Source of the DNA: Nocardioides allogilvus | GTDB taxonomy: Bacteria; Actinomycetota; Actinomycetes; Propionibacteriales; Nocardioidaceae | DNA length: 64,000 nucleotides | Direction of reading: 5' to 3' | Assembly: GCF_003047285.1 (NCBI RefSeq) | Contig: NZ_PZYX01000003.1 | Coordinates: 124,001-188,000 of the forward strand | In this document: positions 29,958-39,673 of the stretch, piece after piece | Position numbering within the stretch: position 1 is the first letter of the stretch | Layout: the number at the start of each line of letters is the position of its first letter | Program-made: the position numbers and the translations under genes | Notes under the pieces: model-generated | Told to the model about the DNA's origin: nothing | Database searches by the model: none | The model's input: the letters and a program-made list of their open reading frames with translations, nothing else

Positions 29958-31040
29958 TCACTCGCCCTTGATGAACTTCTCGAGCTCCTCGCGACCGAGG
30001 TCGTCGGGCATCTGCACCGGCGGGCTCTTCATGAGGTAGGTCGAGGCGGCGATGATCGGGCCGCCGATGCCGCGGTCGAGGGCGATCTTCGCGGCGCGCA
30101 CGGCGTCGATGATGATGCCGGCCGAGTTGGGCGAGTCCCAGACCTCGAGCTTGTACTCCAGGTTGAGCGGGACGTCGCCGAAGGCGCGACCCTCGAGGCG
30201 GACGTAGGCCCACTTGCGGTCATCGAGCCAGGCGACGTAGTCGGACGGGCCGATGTGGACGTTCTTGCTGTCCGTGAGGCCGGCCAGCGAGCCGGTCAGG
30301 TTGGACGTCACGGCCTGGGTCTTGGAGACCTTCTTGGACTCCAGGCGCTCCCGCTCGAGCATGTTCTTGAAGTCCATGTTGCCGCCGACGTTGAGCTGGT
30401 AGGTGCGATCCAGCGCGACACCGCGGTCCTCGAACAGCTTGGCCATCACGCGGTGCGTGATGGTCGCGCCGACCTGCGACTTGATGTCGTCACCCACGAT
30501 CGGGACGCCGGCGTCCTCGAACTTCTTGGCCCACTCGGGGTCGGAGGCGATGAAGACGGGCAGCGCGTTGACGAAGCCGCAGCCGGCGTCGATGGCGCAC
30601 TGGGCGTAGAACTTGTCCGCCTCCTCGGAACCGACCGGGAGGTAGGACACGACGACGTCGACCTGGGCAGCCTTGAGGGCGGCCACGACGTCGACCGCCT
30701 CGGCGGGCGACTCGTCGATCGTCATGCGGTAGTACTTGCCGAGGCCGTCCAGGGTCGGGCCGCGCAGCACCTCCACACCGATGGTGGGGACGTCGCAGAT
30801 CTTGATCGTGTTGTTCTCCGAGGCGTTGATCGCCTCCGAGAGGTCCTTGCCGACCTTCTTGTCGTCGACGTCGAAGGCGGCGACGAACTTCACGTCAGAG
30901 ACGTGGTAGTCGCCGAACTTCACGTGCATGAGGCCCGGAACGACTGCGGTCGGGTCGGCGTCCTTGTAGTACTCGACGCCCTGGATGAGGGAGGTGGCGC
31001 AGTTGCCGACCCCCACGATTGCTACTCGTACGGACCCCAT
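29958..31040 (-). CDS. ino1: Inositol-3-phosphate synthase
   Basis: Converts glucose 6-phosphate to 1L-myo-inositol 1-phosphate with NAD; feeds phosphatidylinositol and mycothiol synthesis. 360 aa, the actinobacterial/archaeal short type. NAD motif [16 protein letters not shown] at residues 6-21; [15 protein letters not shown] and [13 protein letters not shown] are core motifs. ATG 31040 has AAGGAG 8 nt upstream. The padR gene is 44 nt upstream on the same strand, the Rv0047c-Rv0046c arrangement. Confidence 0.95.
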   Translation of the reverse strand: MGSVRVAIVGVGNCATSLIQGVEYYKDADPTAVVPGLMHVKFGDYHVSDVKFVAAFDVDDKKVGKDLSEAINASENNTIKICDVPTIGVEVLRGPTLDGLGKYYRMTIDESPAEAVDVVAALKAAQVDVVVSYLPVGSEEADKFYAQCAIDAGCGFVNALPVFIASDPEWAKKFEDAGVPIVGDDIKSQVGATITHRVMAKLFEDRGVALDRTYQLNVGGNMDFKNMLERERLESKKVSKTQAVTSNLTGSLAGLTDSKNVHIGPSDYVAWLDDRKWAYVRLEGRAFGDVPLNLEYKLEVWDSPNSAGIIIDAVRAAKIALDRGIGGPIIAASTYLMKSPPVQMPDDLGREELEKFIKGE

Positions 31041-31084
31041 GGGGACTCTCCTTGTGTCGTGGGACTTCTTGGTGGCGTGCATGG

Positions 31085-31672
31085 TCAGTGGTCGGTGCTC
31101 GGGGTGTGGACCGTCCGCGCCCCGTGCGGTGAGAGGGGTTCGCCCCGCTCGGCGGAGATGAGGTCGGAGAGCCAGCGCACTTCGCGCTCGACCGACTCGA
31201 CCCCGTGCCGCTGCAGCTCTGCGGCATACCTGTTGACCTCGGCCTGGGTGCGCTCGAGATCCGACTGGACGCGTGCCAGTCGTTCCTGGAGTCGGGTACG
31301 GCGCCCTTCGAGCACCCGCAACCGGATCTCCATGTCGGTTCGTCCGAAGAACGCGAACCGGATGTCGAAGTTGTCGTCCTCCCACGCCGTGGGACCGACC
31401 TCCGACATCAGGCGCTCGAACTCGGTGTGCCCGGCCTCGGTGACCTCGTAGACGATCCGGGGGCGGCGCGACACCGGTGTGGTGGCCGTCGCCTCCTCGA
31501 TGAGGTTGGCCCGGAGCATCTTCTTCAGCGCGGGGTAGAGGGAGCCGTAGGACAGCACCCGACCCCAGCCGAGCATCAGGTTGAGCCGCTTGCGCAGCTC
31601 GTAGCCGTGCATGGGTCCCTCGTGCAGCAGTCCGAGGACTGCCAGCTCGATGGTCTCTGCGCGACGTGCCAT
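31085..31672 (-). CDS. PadR-family transcriptional regulator
   Basis: 195-aa regulator: N-terminal winged helix ([22 protein letters not shown] through [21 protein letters not shown]) and a C-terminal coiled-coil dimerisation region ([26 protein letters not shown]). ATG 31672 is preceded 7 nt upstream by TACGAT, which overlaps a palindrome (31679-31691), suggesting autoregulation of a leaderless mRNA. Probably controls ino1 downstream; effector unknown. Confidence 0.88.
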   Translation of the reverse strand: MARRAETIELAVLGLLHEGPMHGYELRKRLNLMLGWGRVLSYGSLYPALKKMLRANLIEEATATTPVSRRPRIVYEVTEAGHTEFERLMSEVGPTAWEDDNFDIRFAFFGRTDMEIRLRVLEGRRTRLQERLARVQSDLERTQAEVNRYAAELQRHGVESVEREVRWLSDLISAERGEPLSPHGARTVHTPSTDH

Positions 31673-31678
31673 GCGACC

Positions 31679-31691
31679 TATCGTAGCGATA
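31679..31691. promoter_or_regulatory. Palindromic operator overlapping the padR promoter
   Basis: TATCG-TAG-CGATA, perfect 5-bp arms, embedding the minus-strand -10 TACGAT at 31685-31680. Probable PadR autoregulatory operator; it lies 53 nt from the divergent ponA start and could influence that gene also. Inferred. Confidence 0.5.
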
Positions 31692-31744
31692 TATCCACAC
31701 GCCGCTAATCGAAGTCGACCAGCCCTGCCACGTACCCTTTGCGC

Positions 31745-34003
31745 GTGAGCAAGCGCAGAGCTGACGGTCCCCCCATGACCCGACGTCCCATCAAGCCCAA
31801 GAAGTCGGCTGGCGACCGCGTTCGTGGCCTGCTCAAGACGCTGACCGTCTTCGGGCTGGTCGGCCTGTTGATCGCGGTGGGACTGTTCTTCGTCCTCTAC
31901 AAGGCGATCGCCATCCCGGAGCCCAACGAGGCGTTCAAGGCGCAGACGACCTTCGTCTACTACAGCGGCGGCAAGACCGAGCTCGGGACCTACTACGACG
32001 ACCAGAACCGGCAGTCGATCCCGCTCTCGGAGATGCCGCAGACGATGCAGAACGCGGTCGTGGCCGCGGAGAACCGCACGTTCTGGACCGACAAGGGCCT
32101 CGACCCCAAGGGCATCCTGCGCGCGGCGTTCTCCAACGCCCAGGGCAACGCCCAGCAGGGTGCGTCCACGATCACCCAGCAGTACGTCAAGATCCTCTAC
32201 CTCACGAGCGAGCGCAGCTATCAGCGCAAGATCAAGGAAGCGATCGTCTCGCTCAAGATCCAGAACCAGCTGAGCAAGGAGGAGATCCTCGAGGGCTACC
32301 TCAACACGATCTACTTCGGCCGCGGCGCGTACGGGATCCAGGCCGCCGCAGGCGCCTTCTTCGACAAGGAGGCCAAGGACCTCAGCCTCCGCGAGAGCGC
32401 GGTCCTCGCCACCACGCTGAACAACCCCTCGCGCTACGACCCCGACAACGGTCGCGAGTCCAGGCGCGCGCTCAAGGAGCGCTACGGCTACGTCTTGTCC
32501 TCGATGGCCGACATGGGCACCATCTCGGCCGGCCAGGCGGAGAAGGCAGCCAAGCGGCTGCCGAAGTTCCCCGAGATCGCCAGCCAGAGCCAGTTCGGCG
32601 GTCAGCGCGGACACATGCTGACGCTGGTGAAGAAGGAGCTGCTGCGCCTCGGCTTCGACGAGCAGGAGATCGACGGCGGTGGCCTGCGCGTCACCACCAC
32701 CTTCACGCCCGAGGCGATGGCGGCCGTGGAGGAGGGTGTGCTCGAGCAGAAGCCCGAGGGCTTCGGGGACAAGGAGCTGCACATCGGAGCAGCCACGGTC
32801 GAGGTCGGCACCGGTGCGCTCCGCGGCTTCTTCGGCGGCCAGGACTACCTCGACTCCCAGATCAACTGGGCGTCGGCCGGTGGCCAGGGCGGGTCCACGA
32901 TGAAGGTCGCGGCGCTCGTCGCGGCGATCAAGGACGGCTACGAGCTGACCGACAGCTTCGACGGCAACTCGCCCTACCTCCTGCCCGACGGCACGGATGT
33001 CGAGAACCAGGGCGACGAGGACTTCGGCTCGGCCATCTCGATGCTCACCGCGACCGAGAACTCCGTCAACACCGCCTTCATCGACATGACCCTCGGGATG
33101 GACGACGGCCCGGAGAAGATCATCGACGCTGCCGGGGATCTCGGCATCCCGCCGGGCAAGGGCACCCGCAAGACGAAGGGCATCCCCAACTCCTCACCGG
33201 GCCTGGAGCCCATCACCGGGGTCGCGCTGGGCAACGCGACGGTCAGCCCGATCAACATGGCCAACGCCTACGCCACCATCGCGGGCGGCGGTGAGCGCGC
33301 CGGCGTGCACGTCATCGAGAAGGTCGTCGACGCCTCCGGCGAGGAGCGCTACACCTGGAAGAACGACGCCACGCGCACCATCGACGAGGACATCGCGGCC
33401 GACGTCTCCTACGCGCTGGAGCAGGTCGTGCAGTCGGGCTCCGGCACCTCGGCGCTCAACCTCGGCAGGCCCGCCGCCGGCAAGACGGGCACCGCCACCA
33501 ACGGTGACGGCGAGGTGTCCTCGGCGTGGTTCGCCGGCTACACGCCGCAGATGGCCACGGCCGTGATGTACGTCCGTGGCAAGGGCAACGAACAGCTCGA
33601 GGGCTGGTTGCCGTCCTACTTCGGTGGTGGCTATCCGGCCGACACCTGGACCGCGATCATGCAGCGCGTGATGGAGGGCCTCGAGGTCGAGTACTTCCCG
33701 GAGCCTGCCTACGTCGACGGCGACGCGCCCGACGAGGGCCACGAGCCCTACGTCCCGCCGCCGACCACCACCACGCAGCCGCCGCAGCCCAAGCCCACGC
33801 GCAAGCCCACCAAGTCGGCGACCATCAAGACCCAGAAGCCCAAGCCGACGGAGACCCCCACCCCGACGCAAACGCCGACGCCGACGCCCACCCCGACGCC
33901 CACCCCGACCCCGACGCCGAGCCCGACGTCGCCGCTGCCGCTGCCGCCGCCGTCGGAGACGACGTCGCCGAGCGCAACACCGAGCCGCACCGCAGTCCGG
34001 TGA
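31745..34003 (+). CDS. ponA: Class A penicillin-binding protein (PonA-type)
   Basis: Bifunctional peptidoglycan synthase, 752 aa. One N-terminal membrane helix (about 35-58), GT51 glycosyltransferase with catalytic Glu109 in AAENRTFW, and transpeptidase motifs S384-TMK, S440-VN and K580-TGTA. The C-terminal 85 residues are Pro/Thr-rich with a PTPTPT run. GTG 31745 is preceded 6 nt by TACCCT, predicting leaderless transcription; ATG 31775 is an alternative. The stop overlaps the next gene. Position beside padR-ino1 matches mycobacterial ponA1. Confidence 0.94.
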   Translation: MSKRRADGPPMTRRPIKPKKSAGDRVRGLLKTLTVFGLVGLLIAVGLFFVLYKAIAIPEPNEAFKAQTTFVYYSGGKTELGTYYDDQNRQSIPLSEMPQTMQNAVVAAENRTFWTDKGLDPKGILRAAFSNAQGNAQQGASTITQQYVKILYLTSERSYQRKIKEAIVSLKIQNQLSKEEILEGYLNTIYFGRGAYGIQAAAGAFFDKEAKDLSLRESAVLATTLNNPSRYDPDNGRESRRALKERYGYVLSSMADMGTISAGQAEKAAKRLPKFPEIASQSQFGGQRGHMLTLVKKELLRLGFDEQEIDGGGLRVTTTFTPEAMAAVEEGVLEQKPEGFGDKELHIGAATVEVGTGALRGFFGGQDYLDSQINWASAGGQGGSTMKVAALVAAIKDGYELTDSFDGNSPYLLPDGTDVENQGDEDFGSAISMLTATENSVNTAFIDMTLGMDDGPEKIIDAAGDLGIPPGKGTRKTKGIPNSSPGLEPITGVALGNATVSPINMANAYATIAGGGERAGVHVIEKVVDASGEERYTWKNDATRTIDEDIAADVSYALEQVVQSGSGTSALNLGRPAAGKTGTATNGDGEVSSAWFAGYTPQMATAVMYVRGKGNEQLEGWLPSYFGGGYPADTWTAIMQRVMEGLEVEYFPEPAYVDGDAPDEGHEPYVPPPTTTTQPPQPKPTRKPTKSATIKTQKPKPTETPTPTQTPTPTPTPTPTPTPTPSPTSPLPLPPPSETTSPSATPSRTAVR
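33849..33935 (+). repeat. Tandem CCGACGCC-type microsatellite encoding the PonA PT tail
   Basis: Near-tandem 6-nt units alternating Pro and Thr codons (about 14 repeats of PT or variants). Expected to be a slippage-prone length polymorphism in the wall-spanning tail of the PBP. Confidence 0.75.
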
Positions 34004-35457
34004 GCGATCCGGCTCGCGACCGGGTCTCGCCGAGCCGGGAGGACGCGCTCGTCCGCTCGGTCAGCGAGGCGGTGGGTGGGCCGCTCGGCGACCACGCGGG
34101 CCAGCACCCGTGGTGGACGCCGCTGCGCGTCGTGCTCCTGCTCGCGGCCGTCGCCCTGTCGCTCGGCATCGTCGCGAAGGCGCCCTGCCTGGACATCGCG
34201 GGCGAGGCCGGCAACACCGGCCGCTACACCAACCTGTGCTGGTCGGACATCTCGACGGCGTACGTCGCCAACGGCCTCGCCGAGGGCACCTGGCCCTTCA
34301 CCGACGACGCGCAGGCGCGGGCCCGATATGCACCGGCCTGGCAGCCGCCGCTGCCCGCCTATGTCGCCTTCGCCAGCCAGCGGGTGACCGCGCTGCTCAG
34401 CGGCTCGCCGGACCTCGAGGCCCGCGCCCTGGTGCCGGTCCCCGAGGTGGCCGAGCAGCCCGGGGTGCTGCGCGAGGCGCGCATCTTCACCCTCGTCAAC
34501 ATCGTCCTGCTGGCAGGCGTCGGGCTGCTCGCTGCCGGGCTGCTGACGGGCGTCCGGCGGCACCGACCCTGGGACGCCGCTGCGTTCGCGCTGGCTCCCG
34601 TGCTCGTGCTGTTCTTCCCGATCGGCTGGGACCTGCTGGCCGCTGCCGGCGTCACCGCCGCACTGTGGGGCTGGTCGCGCCGGCGCCTCGGCGTGACGGG
34701 GGTGGCGATCGGTGTGGCCGCTGCTGCGTCGCCCTTCGCCGCGCTGCTGCTCGTGCCCGGGATCGCCCTGCTGGCACGCGATCGCCGGTGGCCCGAGGCG
34801 GGGATCCTCGGCGCCGGAGCGGTGGCGGCGTGGACGGCGCTGATGCTGCCGGCCGTGGCGAGTTCGCCCAGCGCGTGGCTGACCTCGTGGAAGGCCTACT
34901 TCCACGGCGCCGACATCGGTTCGGCCTGGTTGCTCGCCTCGCAGGTGACCGGCCTGGACCCGTCCCTGCGGATGATCCTCGGTGGCACCGCGGTCCTGCT
35001 GCTCGTCGTCTGCGTCGTCGTGGTCGTGCTGGCCTGGCGCACGCAGTGGTCGTTCGCCAGCCTGGGCACGCTGCTGGTGGCCGAGGCGTTGATCGTGAGT
35101 CCTGCGGCGGCCCCGTCGTTCGCGCTGGTGCTGCTGCCGCTCGCCGTCGTGGCCGTGCGGCAGTGGAGCCACCTGCTGGTCTGGCAGGCCTGCGAGATCG
35201 GGCACTGGGCGATGCTCGGGTTCTACCTCGGCGGGATCCTTGCGCCGTCCGGGGGCGGTGACGCACGCGCCTACTGGCTGGGCGTGGTGCTGCGCCTCGC
35301 CGGCCTGGTCTGGCTGATCGGGGTCACGGCGATGGCCGCCGCCGAGCGCGAGCCGGAGGGCCCGGGCTCAGCGGATGTCGACGCGGTCGAAGGTCGTGGC
35401 CGTGAAGCGGACCCGGACCTCGATGTCCTCACCGACGTCGGGCACCCGCGCACCTGA
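34000..35457 (+). CDS. Polytopic membrane protein (Rv0051-like, possible GT87 glycosyltransferase)
   Basis: 485 aa with about 10-11 membrane helices starting at WWTPLRVVLLLAAVALSLGI. The first outer loop (CLDIAGEAGNTGRYTNLCWSDISTAYVANGLAEGTWPF) holds an aspartate pair and two cysteines typical of lipid-linked-sugar-dependent mannosyltransferase-like proteins next to ponA in mycobacteria. GTG 34000 overlaps the ponA stop (GTGA), implying coupling. The C-terminal 35 residues are acidic. The final 90 bp overlap the convergent racemase-fold gene. Enzyme activity is unproven. Confidence 0.75.
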   Translation: MSDPARDRVSPSREDALVRSVSEAVGGPLGDHAGQHPWWTPLRVVLLLAAVALSLGIVAKAPCLDIAGEAGNTGRYTNLCWSDISTAYVANGLAEGTWPFTDDAQARARYAPAWQPPLPAYVAFASQRVTALLSGSPDLEARALVPVPEVAEQPGVLREARIFTLVNIVLLAGVGLLAAGLLTGVRRHRPWDAAAFALAPVLVLFFPIGWDLLAAAGVTAALWGWSRRRLGVTGVAIGVAAAASPFAALLLVPGIALLARDRRWPEAGILGAGAVAAWTALMLPAVASSPSAWLTSWKAYFHGADIGSAWLLASQVTGLDPSLRMILGGTAVLLLVVCVVVVVLAWRTQWSFASLGTLLVAEALIVSPAAAPSFALVLLPLAVVAVRQWSHLLVWQACEIGHWAMLGFYLGGILAPSGGGDARAYWLGVVLRLAGLVWLIGVTAMAAAEREPEGPGSADVDAVEGRGREADPDLDVLTDVGHPRT

Positions 35458-36450
35458 CGGCACGAACAGCATCGAGGCCTGCATGTGCGGGGGCTCGGCG
35501 AACAGCCGCTGCTTGCCGTCGATCGAGAACGGCGAGCGCACGAAGCCGGCTACGTCCATGCCGCTGCGCGCGATCGTGGCGGCCCGGCTGCGCAGCGACT
35601 GGTCGCCGGTCGGCGCCTCGAGGCCGATGCCGTGCGCCGTACCGCCGCTGACGACCAGGATGTGGCCGCCCTTCGGCATCGATCGGCCGCGGTAGCCGAA
35701 GGTCTCGCCGCGCTCGATGGCGTGCACGTCGAGCACCGTCGCGGTGACCTTGAGCGCCGCGCGCTGGCCCAGCCACAGGTCGGTGCCGATGCGGGGGCGG
35801 ATGGTGAAGTCGGGGTAGGCGGTGCGCAGCCCGGCCAGCTCCACGGGAGTCAGGTGGCTGACGAAGATCGTGCGCGTCGGCAGGCCGGTCGCGACCACGT
35901 CGTTGATCAGCCGGGTGACCTCACCGAGGTGGCTCGCGGTGTTGAGGGGCAGGTGCATCGCCACCCCCGCGAGGCCGGAGAGCCCGCTCTCGGCGAGCAC
36001 CTCGGCGGCCGCGAGCAGGTCGCGCCGTGTCATCCCGTGGCGGCGCATCGAGGTGAGCTGCTCGAGCACGAAGCGAGCGTCCGGAGCCCGCCCGAGCAGG
36101 TCGCCCACGTCGGCGAGCCGGCTGACGGTGTGGATGACGCGCGGGTTGAGGGTCTCGGGGACGTCGAGGGCAGCTCCCAGGGGTCGCCACGGCGTGAGGA
36201 CCAGCAGGTCGCCGTCGAAGCGCGGGGCTGCCTCGTGCAGCTCGAGGTAGGTGCCCACCGCCATCATGTCGATGCGGCTGCCCGTGACGGACGCCTGCTC
36301 GTCGAGCCAGCCGCAGCGGCGGGCGAGCCGGCCGATGCCGAAGCCGTAGCCGTTGCCCTTGGCCACCGGCACGACACCCGGCAGCGCCGTGACCGTCTCC
36401 AGGAGGTGTTGGCGCCAGCGCTCGCCGTCGACGCAGAGGACGAGGCTCAT
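35368..36450 (-). CDS. Alanine racemase-fold PLP protein
   Basis: 360 aa with the N-terminal alanine-racemase TIM-barrel pattern: VVPVAKGNGYGFG carries the PLP lysine of the usual VKANAYGHG motif. Further segments are FVLEQLTSMRRHGM, VAMHLPLN and IRPRIGTDLWLGQRAALK. The C-terminal catalytic domain is unusual and the ordinary alanine racemase signature is not obvious, so substrate is uncertain. ATG 36450 has AGGGGAA 9 nt upstream. Located with a FemABX ligase and downstream of ponA, suggesting peptidoglycan peptide chemistry. Confidence 0.75.
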   Translation of the reverse strand: MSLVLCVDGERWRQHLLETVTALPGVVPVAKGNGYGFGIGRLARRCGWLDEQASVTGSRIDMMAVGTYLELHEAAPRFDGDLLVLTPWRPLGAALDVPETLNPRVIHTVSRLADVGDLLGRAPDARFVLEQLTSMRRHGMTRRDLLAAAEVLAESGLSGLAGVAMHLPLNTASHLGEVTRLINDVVATGLPTRTIFVSHLTPVELAGLRTAYPDFTIRPRIGTDLWLGQRAALKVTATVLDVHAIERGETFGYRGRSMPKGGHILVVSGGTAHGIGLEAPTGDQSLRSRAATIARSGMDVAGFVRSPFSIDGKQRLFAEPPHMQASMLFVPSGARVPDVGEDIEVRVRFTATTFDRVDIR

Positions 36451-36544
36451 GGCGACTGTTCCCCTGCTTGAGCGTCCATATGGCCGCTCAAGCAACGGCA
36501 TTCGGGTCGGTAACCGTCCACATGACGCGACAAGCTGCCCCGGA

Positions 36545-37681
36545 TCACGACGAACGTCGCTTCATGTAGAGGTCGAAGGCCTTGTAGAGCGGCTTGTTCA
36601 GCGGCAGGTCCCACTCGCCGACGTATTCGACCGCCTCGCCGCCGGTGCCGACCTTGAACTGGATCAGGCCGACGTGGGAGTCGGAGGAGTCGAGGGTGTC
36701 GGTGATGCCGCGCAGGTCGTAGACCTCGGCGCCGTTGGCCAGCGCGTCGCGGATCATCTCCCACTGCACGGCGTTGGAACCGCGGACGTCGCGCTTCTCG
36801 GTCGAGCTGGCGCCGTAGGAGTACCAGGCGTGGGTGCCGACGCGGATCGCGATCGTGCTGGCGACGAGGTCGCCGTCGTGACGCGCCAGCCACAGCGTGA
36901 TCCGGCCCGGTGCCTCGGCCGACAGCGCGTCGAACATCGTCTCGAAGTAGGCCAGGCCGCGCGGCGTGAAGTGGTCGCGCTCGGCGGTGTGGACGTAGAG
37001 GTCGTGGAAGGCCTTGAGGTCGGCGCGCGAGCCCTGCTCGACGACGACGCCCTCCTTGGCGGCCTTCTTGATGTTGCGGCGCCAGAGCTGGTTCATGCCC
37101 TTGAGCACGTCCTCCTCGGTGCGACCGGCGAGCGGGATGACGAAGTTGAACTGCGGCTGCCCGGCGGCGAACCCGCCCTCGACGGCCTGCGGTCGCCAGC
37201 CGCCCTCGTGGAGCTGGGAGACCACGGCCGCGCCCTCGCGGGAGCGCTCGAGCGGGGCGACGTCGGTCAGGCGCCGTACGGTCTCGTCGGCGATGCCGTC
37301 CTTGATCTGCGCGGCGCTCCAGCGGCGGGTGATGACGGGCGGCCCCATGCGTACGCCGAAGGCACCCTGCTTCTTCGCGTGCGCGGCCATCGGGTCGAGC
37401 CAGGCCGAGAGGTCGTCGTCGAGCCAGTCGATGACCGGACCCTCGGGCAGGTAGGCGAGGAACCGCTTCAGCTTGGGGAGCTGGCGGTAGAGGACCAGCG
37501 CGGTGCCGACGAGCGTGCCGTCGCGGAACCAGCCGATGCTCTCGGCGCGCCACTCGGGCTTGACCTTGGCCCAGCCGGGGGTCTGGAGGAAGCTCGCGCT
37601 GGGGCGGGCGGCGATGAACGCTGCGTGCTCGGCCGTCGTGATGGTCCGGACGGAGAGCGGCATCGTGGTCGGAGGAGTCAC
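36545..37681 (-). CDS. FemABX-family peptidyltransferase
   Basis: 378-aa protein of the FemX/FemAB family, which adds amino acids from aminoacyl-tRNA to lipid II interpeptide bridges. Features: SFLQTPGWAKVKPEW (N-terminal acyltransferase half), FVIPLAGRTEEDVLKGMNQLWRRNIKKAAKEGV (core signature), a GNAT-like second half (LVASTIAIRVGTHAWYSYGASS, NAVQWEMIRDALANGAEVYDLRGI). GTG 37681 lies 6 nt after TACCGT, suggesting leaderless translation; ATG 37663 is the alternative. Upstream of the racemase-fold gene on the same strand. Confidence 0.88.
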   Translation of the reverse strand: MTPPTTMPLSVRTITTAEHAAFIAARPSASFLQTPGWAKVKPEWRAESIGWFRDGTLVGTALVLYRQLPKLKRFLAYLPEGPVIDWLDDDLSAWLDPMAAHAKKQGAFGVRMGPPVITRRWSAAQIKDGIADETVRRLTDVAPLERSREGAAVVSQLHEGGWRPQAVEGGFAAGQPQFNFVIPLAGRTEEDVLKGMNQLWRRNIKKAAKEGVVVEQGSRADLKAFHDLYVHTAERDHFTPRGLAYFETMFDALSAEAPGRITLWLARHDGDLVASTIAIRVGTHAWYSYGASSTEKRDVRGSNAVQWEMIRDALANGAEVYDLRGITDTLDSSDSHVGLIQFKVGTGGEAVEYVGEWDLPLNKPLYKAFDLYMKRRSS

Positions 37682-37896
37682 CGGGCCACGGTATCGGCTG
37701 GGCGGCCAGACCCACACAGGCCCGAAGCCGGTCACAAAATGAAAGACGGCCGGACACGACCCCCGTGCGTGTCCAGCCAGCTCTCTACATACCCAGACGC
37801 AGTACTGCCCCATCTGGTTGCATGCAGAGGGCAATCAATTTTCTGCGCGCACGGAGGCCGGACGGCACGGAGCCGTTCTCGACCGCTCGGGGAGGC

Positions 37897-38691
37897 TCAG
37901 AGGCGCTCGCGCAGCCAGGCCGCGTCCTCGATGTGCTGGGCGGCCGCGCCGGGGGTCTCGAGCATGACCGGGGCGCCGGCGTCGCGGATGACGGCGGCCA
38001 GGAGGTCGGCGTCGATCTTGCCGGCGCCGAGGTTGGCGTGCCGGTCGGCGCCGGAGTCGAACTCGTCGCGACTGTCGTTGCAGTGGACCAGGTCGATGCG
38101 CCCGGTGATCGCACGCACGTCGGCGACCACGGTCTCGAGCGGGTTGCCGCCGGCGTGCGCGTGGCAGGTGTCGAGGCAGAAGCCGACCATGTCCGCCTGC
38201 TCGCAGCCGCTGATCGCGTCCCAGACACCCGCGATCCGGTCGAGGTAGCGCGTCATCGCGTTGCCACCGCCGGCGGTGTTCTCGATCAGCAGCGGGATCT
38301 TCAGGTCGGTCGCATCGATCGCCTTGCGCCAGTTGTCGAAACCGACACCGGGGTCGTCGTCCTTGTTGACGTGGCCGCCGTGCACGATCAGGCCCTTGGC
38401 ACCGATCTCGGCGGCCGTGTCGACGTGCTGCTGCAGCAGCTTGCGGCTGGGGATCCGGATCCGGTTGTTCGTCGTCGCGACGTTGACGATGTAGGGCGCG
38501 TGGACGTAGAGGTCGACGCCGGCGGCCTCGGCCGCGGCCTTCAGCGCGGCTGCGCCGTCGGCGTACTGCACCTCGGGACCCTTGTAGCCCTGCGGGTCGC
38601 CGAGGAAGAACTGCACGAGCGGCATCTCCCGCGCCTGTGCCTGCGCGATGGGGTCGGTCTGGTCCACGTGCGCGCCGATCTTGATGTCCAT
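37897..38691 (-). CDS. nfo: Deoxyribonuclease IV (AP endonuclease family 2)
   Basis: 264-aa TIM-barrel zinc nuclease for abasic-site repair. Metal-ligand segments in order: IGAHV, YVHAPYIVNVA, VHGGHV, LIENTAGGG, FCLDTCHAHAGG, LVHCNDS, DRHANLGAGKI and LETPG, all matching endonuclease IV. ATG 38691 lies 7 nt after TAGCCT (38704-38699), predicting a leaderless mRNA. Divergent from the Esp-like operon across 101 nt. Confidence 0.92.
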   Translation of the reverse strand: MDIKIGAHVDQTDPIAQAQAREMPLVQFFLGDPQGYKGPEVQYADGAAALKAAAEAAGVDLYVHAPYIVNVATTNNRIRIPSRKLLQQHVDTAAEIGAKGLIVHGGHVNKDDDPGVGFDNWRKAIDATDLKIPLLIENTAGGGNAMTRYLDRIAGVWDAISGCEQADMVGFCLDTCHAHAGGNPLETVVADVRAITGRIDLVHCNDSRDEFDSGADRHANLGAGKIDADLLAAVIRDAGAPVMLETPGAAAQHIEDAAWLRERL

Positions 38692-38792
38692 GACGGCAAG
38701 GCTATGCGCTGGCACCGACGCGGAAACCTCGTCGCCGGGATCCGACGTCAGTTCGAGTGTTTGCTCGTCGGGGCGGCGGGTAGATGCTGGGC

Positions 38793-39350
38793 ATGTCGAA
38801 CCAGGAAGCAGTACGTCGGGTGCTCAGCCCCGACTACGTCGGCACCATCGAGGCCGACGCGACCGATCCGGCCCGGCTGGTGAAGGTCTCCCTCGATTGC
38901 CAGGGGGAGGTCATGGCCGTCCAGGTCCTCGAGCTCACGTCGGTCACCACGTCCGACACGGGGTTGCGCGACGCCGTCCTCGAGGCGGCCAACCGCGCGG
39001 AGGCGGCACGGGTGCTGAACGAGCTCGCCCTCCTGGGGGCGTTCGATCCTGACCGTCCTCCCTCCGACCCCGACCGGCCGTTGGCACCCCTCCCGGGTCC
39101 CACCGCCCCCCGGCTGGTCGTGCGGACGCACGAGGAGCAGATGAACCACCTGGCGCGCTACATCAACGGCGGCGGCCTCGAACCGATCCAGGCGCCGGGG
39201 ATGCGGCGGACGACATCGCTCAACGGATATGTCTCGCTGGCCCGCAACGATCGGGGTCAGCTGACGGCGGTCGACGTCGACCAGGAGTGGCTGTGGGCCA
39301 CCAGCCTGGAGCGCCTCAACAACGCACTCAAGGAAGCGGTGGAGCAATGA
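38793..39350 (+). CDS. YbaB/EspD-like protein, first gene of Esp-like operon
   Basis: 185 aa. Two YbaB/EbfC-like halves: VKVSLDCQGEVMAVQVLEL with a following helix (GLRDAVLEAANRAEAAR), and near the C-terminus VSLARNDRGQLTAVDVDQEW with a helix (SLERLNNALKEAVEQ), separated by a Pro-rich linker. Mycobacterial EspD/EspH proteins (about 184 aa) are also YbaB-like and are encoded beside EspC and EspA. The stop overlaps the next start (ATGA). Role inferred as chaperone or stabiliser of the secreted partners. Confidence 0.65.
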   Translation: MSNQEAVRRVLSPDYVGTIEADATDPARLVKVSLDCQGEVMAVQVLELTSVTTSDTGLRDAVLEAANRAEAARVLNELALLGAFDPDRPPSDPDRPLAPLPGPTAPRLVVRTHEEQMNHLARYINGGGLEPIQAPGMRRTTSLNGYVSLARNDRGQLTAVDVDQEWLWATSLERLNNALKEAVEQ

Positions 39351-39673
39351 CCAAACCAACTCAGTCGATCTACGTCGAGACCCAGGCGCTCTACAACTGC
39401 GCCTTCACGTGGCGCAGCGAGGCGAGTCCCAAGCTGGCCACGGCAAAGACCAAGGCAACGAACGGTGAGGGACAGGGCTATCTGTTCGGCGTCCTGCTGG
39501 CCTCCCTGCAGCAGCCGCACGACGACTTCGCGACGGCAGCCGCCGGAGTCCTCGGGACGGGCAGTGAGACGTCGACCGACATGGGCGACGCCCTCGAGCA
39601 GGTCGCCAAGGACTACGAAGCGACCGACGCCAACATCTCGACGCTGATGACCAAGCAGGAGGCGGGTCTCTGA
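39347..39673 (+). CDS. EspC-like type VII secretion target
   Basis: 108 aa, all-helical, with no signal peptide. N-terminal IYVETQALYNCAFTWRSEASPKLATA and C-terminal DALEQVAKDYEATDANISTLM resemble the EspC/DUF2580 family (EspC is 103 aa). The C-terminal YEATD fits the YxxxD/E export signal of ESX substrates. ATG overlaps the upstream stop and its own stop shares a base with the next start, so the products are probably made in fixed ratio. Secretion is inferred; no ESX machinery is in the window. Confidence 0.7.
   Translation: MTKPTQSIYVETQALYNCAFTWRSEASPKLATAKTKATNGEGQGYLFGVLLASLQQPHDDFATAAAGVLGTGSETSTDMGDALEQVAKDYEATDANISTLMTKQEAGL

Noticed and set aside
33849..33935. Repetitive tract considered as a CRISPR or minisatellite array.
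   Set aside because: Units are 6 nt, in frame, and encode the PT-rich tail of PonA; no spacers.
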